Assembly (NCBI RefSeq): GCF_963169125.1
Contig: NC_084798.1
Span: 170,653,980-170,717,979, forward strand
Origin: Humulus lupulus
Lineage: Eukaryota; Streptophyta; Magnoliopsida; Rosales; Cannabaceae
Length of the DNA stretch: 64,000 nt
Reading direction: 5' to 3'
Part shown: positions 13,146-24,242 of the stretch, in pieces
Numbering within the stretch: position 1 is the first letter of the stretch
Layout of the letters: each line of letters starts with the position of its first letter
Translations under genes and position numbers: made by a program
Notes under the pieces: generated by a model
What the model was told of the DNA's origin: nothing
The model's input: only the letters and a program-made list of their open reading frames with translations
The model's database searches: none

Positions 13146-13694
13146 GACCTAGTACCCAGCCATTTATTCATCTATTACTCTAAGTTGAGAGGTTGCAAGT
13201 TGCTAGGTGAGTGTGAGAGTGTAAACACTTGTGTTGGGAATTATAAGCTTGATCACTATAAGCTTATCAAACACTTGGGGAGGTAAGGTTTATTCACATT
13301 TCGGTTCAAGGTTTAGATTGATCATAGAAGTACTCAAGGTATCCCAAACTCTAGTCCATTTCTGTATTATGTTCTTTAAAAAAATTCTCATAGTCTTCTA
13401 CTCATTCTAACCTTATTCTTATTCTTGGTTAGGAAATCCAAGTTCTTAAGCACAAGGTTTTTGGTAAGTATATTTTGATAGCATAGTCCCTTTTTCACTT
13501 TCATCCCTTTTCTTCAATATACTCACCATATTATAAATGGTTTTTAGGAGTGTTCCAAGGTCCCAAATCAGTTCTCATATCCCGGTTATTTTGGTAAGGA
13601 AAATAGGATAAGATTTATGTGTTATATGCTTTTATATGTTATCTTATGATTTTATGTTATGTAATATGTTATGTTAAGTATGATTGTAGACTTG

Positions 13695-13815
13695 GGCATA
13701 TGACCTATATGACTAACAAGCCCCAAATCGATTATGGGCATATGACTTGCTTAGCTAGCAAGACCCCACTAATCTACTGGGCATATGACTTGTTTAGTTT
13801 ATGGGACCCCAAGTA
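13695..13815. repeat. GGGCATATGAC hairpin repeats in LTR
   Basis: Three imperfect tandem units begin GGGCATATGAC (13696, 13737 and 13780). Each ends in AGCAAG/CCCC-type sequence complementary to its own start or middle (CTTGCTTAGCTAGCAAG at about 13748-13764). Copies occur at 20384-20505 and 57118-57235. Confidence 0.7.
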
Positions 13816-14320
13816 ATAATGGCCATTATAGTATGTATGTGACATAAGTGTTATGGTATGTTTTATGTTGCATTATGAATTTATATGTGTATGGCTATAG
13901 GTTAGATTTTCCTTGCTGGGCATTAGGCTCATTCCTTTATGTTTATATGTGCAGGAAAATAGCTATAGTGGCGGGAAAGGTTCTTGGAAGCTTGGGGAAT
14001 GTGTATTGAGGCGGAATGGATTCAAAGAGCCGAGAGTTTCGATTCGAGGATGTAGTTTTTGTTCTTATGGTTTTTATATGTATTATTCCGCATTTTATTA
14101 TGTAATCTCTTTTTAAATTATCATTATGTCATGTTTTGGTTTTAAAACAATGGGATCCCATATCCTAACTTAAATTTTATGTAAGTTTGACCTTTGTTTT
14201 TTTTTTTAAAAGTTTTAATAAAGTTATGATCTTATCACTTGTAAGTGTTATTAAGAATTAGTGTTTATGTATAGTTTTCGTTAATGGTCCAAAAGTCTAG
14301 AGTAGTTAGGTCATTATAGT

Positions 14321-14332
14321 TGGTATCAGAGC
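14321..14332 (+). other. Primer binding site (tRNA-Met)
   Basis: TGGTATCAGAGC, complementary to the 3' end of plant initiator methionine tRNA, lies two bases after the LTR. A second copy at 21009-21020 follows the other LTR and marks the start of the partial second internal region. Confidence 0.9.
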
Positions 14333-14396
14333 AACGGTTCCTTCGCATGAAGTTCTCCTCAATACATACACTCAAAAGCTCTGAATCTGACCGCCA

Positions 14397-14466
14397 AGTA
14401 AGTATTTAAGTTATAGTTATTTTGCTTATGTGTATAGCTAACGATTTTTAGTATTTATGTTTTCAG
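14397..14466 (+). other. Possible leader intron upstream of the extra ORF
   Basis: A donor-like AAGTAAGTAT and a pyrimidine-rich TTATGTTTTCAG acceptor bracket about 70 bp just ahead of the ATG at 14473. The same pair is present in the copies at 21085-21154 and 57773-57826, and on the minus strand near 48890-48962. Splicing is inferred from motifs only. Confidence 0.4.
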
Positions 14467-14472
14467 TTAAGT

Positions 14473-14940
14473 ATGAACGGAGCTTTAACCAATGAGGATA
14501 TCTGAGCCATTAAGTCTTTAAAGAGAATAAGGGAACCAAGAAACACCATAGGCACACTAGAGAAAATCACTCGGAGATTGATTTTGTTCCACAAGGAGAT
14601 AGACCATCTTCAGATTACTAAGAAAATCATGATGAGAGCTGCAGAACAATATGTCCTAGTAATTAGGCTTTTAAAAGATTTTCCTTCAGTAATTTCAACT
14701 TTAGAAGAAATATGGGAGACTATAAATAATGATGATGACTTACAAGTAGCCCTAAGATATTATTTTCTCATACTTAAGTTCATCTATAATTTAGAGTTTC
14801 AATTCACTAATGAGCAAAAACATAGGATCTTCTTGAATCTTCCCTGAGGAAATTTTGAGGCTCAAGACAAAGAGGATTATGAAGAACTGGATGATGACAT
14901 GCTAGATGAAGGATCGGATGTAGAAAATCCTGATTTTTAG
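14473..14940 (+). pseudogene. Unknown ORF between PBS and gag, copy 1
   Basis: A 156-codon frame begins MNGALTNEDI. It lies between the primer site and gag, a place where gypsy elements usually have only a leader. The body is helical and charged (RRLILFHKEIDHLQ; IMMRAAEQYVLVIRLLKDFP) and ends NEQKHRIFLNLP. After an in-frame TGA (14845-14847) it continues in the same frame with an acidic tail rich in D and E, ending NPDF at 14940. Another TGA replaces an arginine codon near residue 11 (ATATCTGAGCC, where the copy at 57832 has CGA). Copies are at 21161, 48416-48884 (minus) and 57832-58299. I recognise no known domain. It could be an accessory protein of this element lineage. Confidence 0.6.
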
Positions 14941-15469
14941 AATTGTTAGTTTTTCATTGTTTGTTTTATTTATTTCTTTGTTTTATGATTGTAATAAGTG
15001 AAAACTATTTTTCCAAATTAATATCATGTTATTTTATTATCATGTATGAGTTTGATTTTATTTTTGCAATCATAATAAATAATAAATAAAATGAATAATG
15101 ACTAAGTTCGGTGAGGGTGGATACAAATCAATGAACCAAGTGCCTTATTGAGAGTTAGGGGGCCATAGTAGTGGGAACAATTTTACTGATCCCAGCCCTC
15201 CTTCAATATGGTTAACTTTGGAACAAAGATGAGTTTCGAGCCTGAGAATTAAGTCATATAGGATAATTAGAAACAGACTTAGAAAATAAAGATGGCTTGT
15301 TTTTCTAAGTATAGAAACCCACTTTAATAATAAAGGAGACTTGTATAATTTTTCATAAGAAGTCATAATAAATAGGTCCGAGATATGTTTGTTTAGAATA
15401 AGTTTTTGCCTTAGAGCCTATTAGGTAAAGTTCTAACATGTTTCTTACAACTGTTAGAATTTTGCTACG

Positions 15470-16660
15470 ATGTCGCTCCGAAGATCTGCACACACCAACG
15501 AAAATGCCTCCAACGCTGTTCCAGCGAACAATGACGCCCCTCCAGTTCGCAGAAGGGGAGTGCGTGCTACTGCTAGCCGCAACGCGCCAGCACCACCAGC
15601 TGACAACACTGCAAAGATTGCTAGACTACGACAACAAGTCAAGGAACTTTTGCAGCAACAACGCCAACAGGCTCAAACTTAGCCTCAGCCTCCGCCGCAA
15701 CCGCAGCCACAACAAATGGCCCCAGCACCCCAACAAGTTGGTCCATATGGGGGATGGCCAGTGGCGAACTACGCGCCATATCCAGTACCGAATATGGAGC
15801 CAGTGTATGAGAGGTTCCGCAAGCAGCACGCTCCAAACTTCGAAGGGACTACAGACCCCTTTGAGGCAGAAGAGTGGCTAAGGAACGTGGAGCCGATTCT
15901 GACGCACATGAATCTCAGTAATGCGGACCGCATATCCTGCGTCTCGTCTTTGCTCAAGAAGGATGTCAGGATATGGTGGGAATTGGTCCAGTAATCGCAT
16001 GATGTTGCCACCATGACATGGACTCGATTTGTGGAGCTCTTCCAAAAAAAGTACTACAATTTGGCTGTACTCGCTACGAGAGTTGAGGAGTTCGCCAACT
16101 TGAAGCAGAGTACTTTATCAGTGGCAGAGTATGCTCGTTAGTTCGACCGCTTAGCTAAATTCACATCTGAAATGGTTCCAACTGATTTTCTAAACGTGAA
16201 CAAATTTGTTAGAGGACTTCAACCGAAGATTGAGATGGGGGTTAAGTTAGCAAACCCGGGGAATACTACATATGCCTATGTTCTTGAGACGGCAATAGAA
16301 GTAGAGAGGTTGCAGGCTAATGTAAGCAAAGAGGAAGCCAGTAAGCCTGAACCAAGACAGCATAATCAACCTCAGACCAGTCAGAACAACAACCATAATG
16401 GCAACAATCAGTCCAGCAACAACGGTAACGGTCAGAAGAGAAGGCATCCTGACAACAAGCAATCTGACAGCGATAAAAGGGCACGAACAAATAATGGGGG
16501 AAATAGGCCGGGTTACGTGGAATACCCGCCATATGCTAAGTGTCAGAAGAAGCATCTTGGAGAATGTCGTGCAAACACCAAGGAATGTTTTAACTGTGGT
16601 CAGGAAGGGCATCGTAAAGGAGATTGTCCTCAGCGAAAGCCAGAAGGGAAGAAGGACGAC
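15470..16660 (+). pseudogene. Gypsy gag with CCHC zinc knuckle
   Basis: This encodes the capsid/nucleocapsid polyprotein of the nested element. The start MSLRRSAHTNE at 15470 follows an untranslated spacer. A Q/P-rich linker follows, then GPYGGWPVANYAPYP at about 15740. The gag core runs to about 16240, ending GVKLANPG. An N/Q-rich basic linker follows, and the zinc knuckle CFNCGQEGHRKGDC lies at 16585-16630. In-frame stops at 15680 (TAG), about 15992 (TAA) and about 16139 (TAG) interrupt it. These are single-base changes in otherwise well-kept sequence, so the gene died by point mutation rather than by rearrangement. Confidence 0.9.
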
Positions 16661-17998
16661 AAGATGGTTCCTGCTAGGGTTTTTGCTTTAACCCAAGGAG
16701 AGGTTGATGCTAGCAATAAGGTTGTCACAGGTCAGGTTTCTATCCTCAATAACTTATGCTATGTATTATTTGATTCGGGAGCCACTCATTCGTATTTCTC
16801 GTTAGGAATGATAGAAAAAATAGACAAACCTTGTGAAATATTTAGAACTAGGTTTGTAACCGAGTTGCCTTCGGGCAAAGTAGTTCTATCATCATAGATA
16901 GTACGAGGCGTACCGATCAAGATTGAGGATATAGAACTAGAAGGAGACCTGATAGAACTGGTGATCAAAGACTTTGACGTGATAATAGGCATGGATTGGC
17001 TAGCACGGCATGGCGCAACCATTGACTGCAAACGCAAGAAGGTGATGTTCGAGACTCCTGACGACCAGAGATTATGCTTCATGGGACAAGCTTCAGGATT
17101 ACACACCCCGTTAGTATCATCTCTCAAAGCTCAGAGAATGATGGAGAAAGGATGTCAAGCATTCTTAGCCAGCATCACAAATCTAGAAAGGGAGACACCA
17201 CTTAAGGTTGGAGATGTTCGTGTTATACAAGAATTTCCAGAGGTATTTCCCGATGACTTGCCAGGATTGCCGCCAACTCGGGAAATAGACTTCACGATAG
17301 AATTAGTACCAGACACTGAGCCTATCTCTAAGGCACTATACCGGATGGAACCTACATAACTCAAGGAGTTAAAGACGCAGCTACAAGAACTCCTAGACTT
17401 GGGTTTTATTAGGCCGAGCCATTCGTCGTGGGGAGCTTCGGTACTATTCGTGAAGAAGAAGGACGGAAGTATGCGGATTTGTATCGACTATCGCGAGCTG
17501 AACAAGGTAACGATTAAGAACAAGTACCCGTTACCTCGGATCGATGATTTTTTTGATCAACTCCGAGGCGCGACTGTATTTTCAAAGATCGATTTACGGT
17601 TCGGGTATCATCAACTCAAGGTAAAGGGAGAAGATATTCCTAAGACAACCTTTAGGACTCGTTATGGACATTACGAGTTCTTGGTTATGTCTTTTGGTCT
17701 TACTAACGCACCAGCCGCGTTTATGGACTTAATGAAAAGGATCTTCAAGGATTACTTAGATAAATTCGACGTTGTGTTCATCGACGACATTTTAATATAC
17801 TCCAAGGATGAAGTAGAGCACGAGGAACATTTGAGGATGATTTTGACGCGATTGAAGGAGCATCAACTCTACGCAAAATTTAAGAAATGCGAATTTTGGC
17901 TTTCACAAGTAGCGTTCCTCGGGCACATTATATCAAGAGATGGAGTTGCAGTAGACCCATCAAAGGTAGAGTACCAGAATGGAAGTGGGATGATATAG
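16661..17998 (+). pseudogene. Gypsy protease and reverse transcriptase, truncated
   Basis: The aspartic protease active site FDSGATHSYFS lies near 16770-16800, and the protease continues to DVIIGMDWLARHGA near 16980. The RT region begins near 17220 (EFPEVFPDDLPGLPP). Its motifs follow in order: [20 protein letters not shown] (about 17430), [30 protein letters not shown] (catalytic D), [12 protein letters not shown], and FIDDILIYS (catalytic DD, about 17780). The sequence stops at DPSKVE near 17974, where integrase sequence starts in a different frame. RNase H and the integrase zinc-binding N-terminus are therefore missing. Stops at 16895 and 17357 add to the damage. Confidence 0.92.
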
Positions 17999-19041
17999 CT
18001 ATGGACTTCATGACGGGTTTGCCAAGGACAAATAGGCAGCATGATTCCACTTGGATAGTAATAGATAGACTAACCAAGTCGGCTCATTTCCTGCCTGTTA
18101 AGACTTCATATACGGCAGACCAATATGAAGACATCTATGTAGAGATTGTACGTTTGCATGGAATCCCCAAGACAATAGTGTCAGATAGAGGATCAGTGTT
18201 TACATCGAGATTTTGGGGGAGTTTACAGCAAGCTATGGGTACTAAGTTAAGTCTTAGTACAGCTTTTCATCCTCAAACAGATGGGCAGTCCGAGCGTACG
18301 ATTCAGATTTTAGAGGATATGCTACGCGCGTGTGTACTTGATTTCGGAGGATCATGGAATAAGTACTTGCTGCTGATCGAGTTCTCATACAACAATAGCT
18401 ACCATTCAATGATCGGGATGGAACCTTATGAGTTGCTATATGGAAGAAGGTGCCGATCGCCGTTGCATTGGGACGAGGTAGGAGAAAGGGAGCTTCTAGG
18501 TCCCGAAGCTGTTAGACAAGCTCAAGAAGCAGTAGTGCTTATTAGACAGTGTATGCTTGCTGCTCAAAGCCATCAGAAAAGCTATGCGGATACCAAGCGA
18601 CGCGATGTGGAATTCCAAGTTGGAGATCAAGTCTTCTTGAAGATATCTCCTATGTAAGGTGTAAAGCGGATTGGAAAGAAAGGCAAGCTTAGTCCCCGAT
18701 TCATAGGTCCATTTGAGATATTGGACAAAGTGGGAGAAGTTGCATATAGACTAGCCCTACCGCCAGCACTAGTAGATAGTCGTAACATGTTCCACATCTC
18801 GATGCTACGCAAATATGTGTCAGACAAATCTCACGTCCTCAAGTACAATACGATAGCACTCCAGAAAGACTTAAGTTACGAGGAACGACCGGTTAGCATC
18901 CTAGATAGGGGGATGAAGCAGTTACGGTCCAAGAGCTTTCCTATAGTCAAAGTCCTATGGAGTAATAGTTCTGAACGAGAGGCAACGTGGGAGTTGGAGG
19001 AGGACATGCAAGGCCGGTATCCGGAGTTATTTGGTAAGTAA
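17975..19041 (+). pseudogene. Gypsy integrase core and C-terminus
   Basis: The fragment begins at [17 protein letters not shown], the start of the integrase core. It carries the DDE-type core with DRLTKSAHFLPV, VSDRGSVFTSRFW and HPQTDGQSER. The GPFEILDKVGEVAYRLALPP block and a chromodomain-like end (WELEEDMQGRYPELFGK) follow, ending at 19041. A TAG at 18655 interrupts it after KISPM. The junction to RT at about 17974 is an internal deletion. The chromodomain-like tail supports Tekay/Del affiliation, whose integrases are known to guide insertion through chromatin marks. Confidence 0.92.
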
Positions 19042-19067
19042 ATTTCGAGGACGAAATTCTTTTCAGT

Positions 19068-19076
19068 AGGGGAGAA
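19068..19076 (+). other. Polypurine tract
   Basis: AGGGGAGAA lies immediately before the 3' LTR (TGTAGTGTCT at 19078) and is the expected plus-strand primer for reverse transcription. Confidence 0.85.
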
Positions 19077-19077
19077 T

Positions 19078-21006
19078 TGTAGTGTCTAAGAACTTTACTT
19101 AGCTAGTTAGATAGTAGTATTATAGTAATAATAGTATTATCTTTATGACTGTGGATTTTTGGTTCAGACCGGGATTTATTTGGACACTCATAGTAGTACT
19201 TGTAGATTTTCTAAGTTTAACCTATAGTTTAGGAATATTAATTTTAACATAAGGTTTGATTAATATGACTGATATTGAGGATAATATTTATTATACTATA
19301 AGGTTTAGATAAGAACCAATTAGATAATAGCACATCTTATGTATGGGTTTATTAATGATTAAGTATTTTGAGGATTAAATTTATTAAGGTTAAAATTTGT
19401 ATATTCTAAAGCCAGTCAGCAACTTTGAAAACGTTAGAGGGCTTAGTGAAGGCTGTTTACTCAATTTAAATTAAGCTAAAAATGTGTAATTTCGTGTTTA
19501 AATAATCAGCGTATGCCGATATATTGCAGCTATAGGGGGCGATATATCGCAGCACGAAGATACGAAAAACACGAAACGTTGCACGATTGCCTCGGGCATA
19601 TTGGCCCAGGCGATATATCGCCAACAGGGGGCGATATATCGCCCCTCTCAGCATATTTTGAAATTTTTCAAAAACGTTCTCCATTCAAACCTTCAACCTC
19701 TTGATGAGTCCAGCATCTTTTTGAACGAGTCTTCAGCCTCTGCTGAACAATAATTCAAATTATTTTCACTTAAAAAGCCATTATTTTTATTCAAGTTAAA
19801 TGAAGATCTCTTCATTCCTAAACTCTATAAATAGGACCTAGTACCCAGCCATTTATTCATCTATTACTCTAAGTTCAGAGGCTGCAAGTTGCTAGGTGAG
19901 TGTGAGAGTGTAAACACTTGTGTTGGGAATTATAAGCTTGATCACTATAAGCTTATCAAACACTTGGGGAAGTAAGGTTTATTCACATTTCAGTTCAAGG
20001 TTTAGATTGATCATAGAAGTACTCAAGGTATCCCAAACTCTAGTCCATTTCTGTATTATGTTCTTTAAAAAAATTCTCATAGTCTTCTACTCATTCTAAC
20101 CTTATTCTTATTCTTGGTTAGGAAATCCAAGTTCTTAAGCACAAGGTTTTTGGTAAGTATATTTTGATAGCATAGTCCCTTTTTCACTTTCATCCCTTTT
20201 CTTCAATATACTCACCATATTATAAATGGTTTTTAGGAGTGTTCAAAGGTCCCAAATCAGTTCTCATATCCCGGTTATTTTGGTAAGGAAAATAGGATAG
20301 GATTTATGTGTTATATGCTTTTATATGTTATCTTATGATTTTATGTTATCTAATATGTTATGTTAAGTATGATTGTAGACTTGGGCATATGACCTATATG
20401 ACTAACAAGCCCCAAATAGATTATGGGCATATGACTTGCTTAACTAGCAAGACCCCACTAATCTACTGGGCATATGACTTGTTTAGTTTATGGGACCCCA
20501 AGTAATAATGGCCATTATAGTATGTATGTGACATAAGTGTTATGGTATGTTTTATGTTGCATTATGAATTTCTATGTGTATGGCTATATGTTAGATTTTC
20601 CTTGCTGGGCATTAGGCTCATTCCTTTATGTTTATATGTGCAGGAAAATAGCTATAGTGGCCGGAAAGGTTCTTGGAAGCTTGGGGAATGTGTATTGAGG
20701 CGGAATGGATTCAAAGAGCTGAGAGTTTCGATTCGAGGATGTAGTTTTTGTTCTTATGGTTTTTGTATGTATTTTTCCACATTTTATTATGTAATCTCTT
20801 TTTAAATTATCATTATATCATGTTTTGGTTTTAAAACAATGGGATCCCATTTCCTAACTTAAATTTTATGTAAGTTTGACCTTTGTTTTTTTTAAAAACG
20901 TTTTAATAAAGTTATGATCTTATCACTTGTAAGTGTTATTAAGAATTAGTGTTTATGTATAGTTTTCGTTAATGGTCCAAAAGTCTAGAGTATTTGGGTC
21001 ATTATA
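19078..21006 (+). repeat. Second LTR of the nested gypsy element
   Basis: 1929 bp, colinear with 12410-14318. The main difference is a 22-bp insertion that duplicates the GGCGATATATCGCC unit (19609-19643). It is followed not by host DNA but by a second primer site and internal leader. Confidence 0.9.
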
Positions 21007-21463
21007 GTTGGTATCAGAGCAACGGTTCCTTCGCATGAAGTTCTCCTCGATACATACACTCAAAAGCTCCGAATCTGACTGCCAAGTAAGTATTTAAGTT
21101 ATAGTTATTTTGCTTATGTGTATAGCTAACGATTTTTAATATTTATGTTTTCAGTTAAGTATGAACGGAGCTTTAACCAATGAGGATATCTGAGCCATTA
21201 AGTCTTTAAAGAGAATAAGGGAACCAAGAAACACCATAGGCACACTAGAGAAAATCACTCGGAGATTGATTTTGTTCCACAAGGAGATAGACCATCTTCA
21301 GATTACTAAGAAAATCATGATGAGAGCTGCAGAACAATATGTCCTAGTAATTAGGCTTTTAAAAGATTTTCCTTCAGTAATTTCAACTTTAGAAGAAATA
21401 TGGGAGACTATAAATAATGATGATGACTTACAAGTAGCCCTAAGATATTATTCTCTCATATGA
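21007..21463 (+). mobile_element. Partial second internal region after the 3' LTR
   Basis: It repeats 14319-14773 almost base for base: primer site (21009-21020), leader, and the unknown ORF from ATG 21161 with the same TGA near residue 11. Similarity stops at CTCATA (21463). An LTR-internal-LTR-internal order indicates a tandem array made by unequal recombination, later cut on the right. Confidence 0.85.
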
Positions 21464-21762
21464 TTGGGCAGTCATGCACTTAGCTGGTAGGACATTTCTC
21501 TAGTCTAACATGGCATCTCTGGTCTAACATGACACATCTCTGGTCTAACATGGCACATCTATGGTCTATCATGACACTTCTCAAGCCAATCAAAATTCTT
21601 CAATGGCCTACTCAACTACTCCTAAGCCAGATCACTTTATCACAACTCTGAGGAGCCAATATATTTATTGACTTATTAATGTGTCTTTTACGGACCATGT
21701 ACTGCCACTTGTCACCTCTATTGCCATGTCATTGATCTCCAATTTTTGGGGATAACACCATA

Positions 21763-21888
21763 ATTATCAAATAATTATTTCCTTGACCTCAAAAATTAAT
21801 TCATTTGCAATTTAGTCCTTTCTCTTAACTAATCTTTCTTTTGACATCCTTACCCTTGACAGTGTAGGACAGAGGTGATCTAGGGACC
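21763..21888 (-). repeat. Copia LTR remnant, part 2
   Basis: Continuation of the remnant at 12061-12180 after the CCATA insertion. It aligns with 52882-53010 (TTATCAAATAATTATTTCC and following bases) and is again interrupted at 21889. Confidence 0.8.
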
Positions 21889-21893
21889 ATGGA

Positions 21894-24237
21894 TGTAATA
21901 CCCCAATTTGCTCATAAGGTTTAGGACCTTGATTACTGTGCCTGGAGGGCAATAAGTGGATTAACATGATAATATATGTGAATTTGAATGAATATGTGAT
22001 TAGAGTGCATGTTTAGTGGTATAAATATGCATGTGCACCCTGTTTGTATGCTAGGGGTAAATTGGTAATTTTAGCCCGCTGAGGGCATAAATGTGATAAT
22101 TGTGTTATGTGATTTGTGCCACATGAGTGTGATGATATTAATGTGATGCACGTACCGAGACGGTCCTAGGGAGCTAGTTAACTTAAAGGTCACAATTGGA
22201 TTTTATACCCGGCTCGGGAGGAGTCTAGGGGTACTTTGGGAATTTCTTAAGTTGGGTTGAGAATTAGTGGTTAATGGTTATTGGTGATTGAGTAACCTGT
22301 GTAACAATTAGTAACTGCTGAGAGTAACAAGTTTAGATGAGAAATGGTAGAATTGTAAGAGAGTAGAAATGACAAAAAAGGCCTTGGGGGTTTAGTTAGA
22401 AGGGGAAATAAATGGAAGGGAAAAGTGGTCTTTTGGCAGGGATTTAGATTACTTCAGCTAAGGGAAAGATCATTCACGTTATTTCACTTGGGCAATTCAG
22501 CTTTACCTGAAAGAAGAGGAGAATTAAGGGCAAAAGGGAAGAAAGGAAGGGAGTTGGGAATTCTGAGATTTAAGAGAGGAATCAAGGTGGTTTGAAGCAA
22601 TTGAAGCCAAACAAGAATCAAGATTGTTCTGAGGTAAGAATTGTCCCTGTTTTACTGAGTTTTAAGCTTGATTTTAGAAAGTAAGAATGAAAATTGAAGG
22701 ATAGTTATGGCTGGTTTGTTATGAGAATTCAGCTTGATAATCAAGAGGAGTTGGTTTAAAGCTGGGATTGGAGGAAGTTCAAGCTGAGTTATTGATTGAG
22801 GTAAGAGTTTTTGTCACCTTTGAATTTTCATATCTGGTATGGTTTGAGATTGTAGAGGCATGGATTATATTTTTCAAGCTCTGGTTTAGGTCTTAGAACC
22901 CATGGTTGAGTTTCTGAAATTTGAAACTCAAGAGTGGATTTTGAGTGTGATTGTGCAATTGAGTCTGTTTTTTATGTTTATAGGTTGTTAAAGGGTTCAT
23001 TTAGGGTTTTAAATTTATTTTGGGGCTTAGGTACTTGTTTGGGTTGAATTGGAGTTGTTTTGGCTCGGGAAAAATGCAAGGGAAAACCCAGAAATCTGGG
23101 TTCGCGTAGGGGCGCCGCGGCGCAAGCTTGCATCAGGATGAGGGAAAAGCTCCTGGGCGCCGCGACCCTTGATGAGAGTGCCGCAGCCCTAGGCTATTTT
23201 TGGACAGTTAAATTTTTCATCTCTAGGGCTTTTGCCCGGGGGCTCGGGGGATGGTTCCGATACATTGTTTTAGGGATTTAGAGGTCCCGAGAGTACGGGA
23301 TTGGTTCCGGAAAGAGGTTTTGGGATTGGTTAGTATTAAAAGTGTTTTATATGTGTTGTGACTAGGATTTCGGAGAGGCTCGTGATAGAGGACTGTGCTT
23401 GTGACCTTGGTGCATCGGAAAGCTCGGGATACAGGTAAGAAAACTGTAGCACCCGTAGAGCAGGGCACGGGCCCATAGAGTTGTTGCAGGGCGTGGCCCT
23501 AAGTTGTGTTGTTGTTAGGATGTAGTCTTGATTGAGTTATTATATGTTTGTATGTTGTTTGAGAATGCTATATGTGGTTTTAGCATAATGAACGGCAAGG
23601 AGCCGGGAACAGCGAAGGGCCGAGAACGGCGAAGGTCGAGACTGGCAGTGGGGCCGGGAATATCACTTAGCACATGGAGTGCTTATGGTTAGGGTGAGAC
23701 CCCAAAGGATACATGGGATATCCTTACGGTGAGGACCGAGATCCCGGGCTTTGGTAACGCTTCTGGGACGGCATGGCCGTACTTGTTTAGTCTGATGGAC
23801 TATCTGTTTTGTTTGTGGTTTGTCTAATGTGTTGATTATATGATATGCATATGTTATGTGTAGTATGAGTTTTCTTGCTGGGCTTCGGCTCACGGGTGCT
23901 CTGTGTTGCAGGTAAAGGCAAAGAGAAAGTCAACCAGCCATGAGTACGGAGAGTGTGGGGGCGGGGCATACATGTTTGGCCTGCTCGCCTGCTTTGGTTG
24001 GGGGCATTTTAAGAAATGGCTATATTAAAATATGTTTTGATAATTAGTCGCCTGTAAACCTTATTTTGGGATCCTGAATGTTAAACTCTTGAACTTTTAA
24101 TGAAATAGAGTACTTTTAAAAGATTACAACCTTGACTTGTTGTTTAATCACACTTTTGTTCTAAAAACCCTGCTTAGCGATTTAATTGCACGTTTTAAAC
24201 TCACTTAGTAACGGCTCTAAGGTAGTAGGGCGTTACA
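21894..24237 (+). mobile_element. Solo LTR, gypsy type, TSD ATGGA
   Basis: It starts TGTAATACCCC and ends GGGCGTTACA, with perfect ATGGA duplications at 21889-21893 and 24238-24242. At 2344 bp with no internal region, it is a solo LTR. It has the shared block TTGCTGGGCTTCGGCTCACGG...GCAGGTAAAGGCAA at 23875-23918, and GC-rich GGCGCCGCG motifs at 23110-23165. A short tandem repeat (AACGGCGAAGG / AACAGCGAAGG type) lies at 23588-23645. Short open frames inside are not genes. Confidence 0.9.
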
Positions 24238-24242
24238 ATGGA

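Larger units (their letters stand above)
12410..14318 (+). repeat. 5' LTR of the nested gypsy element
   Basis: 1909 bp, from TGTAGTGTCC to GGTCATTATA. The last bases resemble the CATTACA end seen in the minus-strand copy at 1738, with C changed to T. It contains the GGCGATATATCGCC palindrome (12941-12954), a TATA box at 13137-13145 and hairpin repeats at 13695-13815. Confidence 0.9.
12410..21463 (+). mobile_element. Tekay/Del-like gypsy element with partial tandem second copy
   Basis: The structure is LTR (12410-14318), internal region (14319-19077), LTR (19078-21006), then the start of a second internal region (21007-21463), all on the plus strand. The order gag, protease, RT, integrase and the integrase/C-terminal motifs indicate a Ty3/gypsy chromovirus of the Tekay/Del type. 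The two LTRs look nearly identical apart from a few small indels, so the arrangement is fairly young. The protein genes are nonetheless disabled by several stops and one large deletion. The left flank ends AGATT at 12409 and the right residue begins TGATT at 21464, suggesting that the far end of the second copy was deleted up to the target duplication. Confidence 0.85.
12181..21757. mobile_element. Short solo LTR hosting a nested gypsy element
   Basis: The left piece 12181-12409 starts TGTTGACCGCGTTTTTGGCC and the right piece 21464-21757 ends TTTGGGGATAACA. Perfect 5-bp duplications CCATA flank it (12176-12180 and 21758-21762). The uninterrupted relative at about 52879 reads CCCATAATTATC, which confirms both junctions. 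Without the nested gypsy DNA the LTR is about 523 bp. The right piece contains tandem (C/T)TGGTCTAACATG(G/A)CAC-type repeats at 21510-21575. No coding region of its own is seen. Confidence 0.8.

Noticed and set aside
15454..16612. Minus-strand frames opposite gag
   Set aside because: Antisense shadows of the gag gene, whose plus strand holds the zinc knuckle and capsid motifs.
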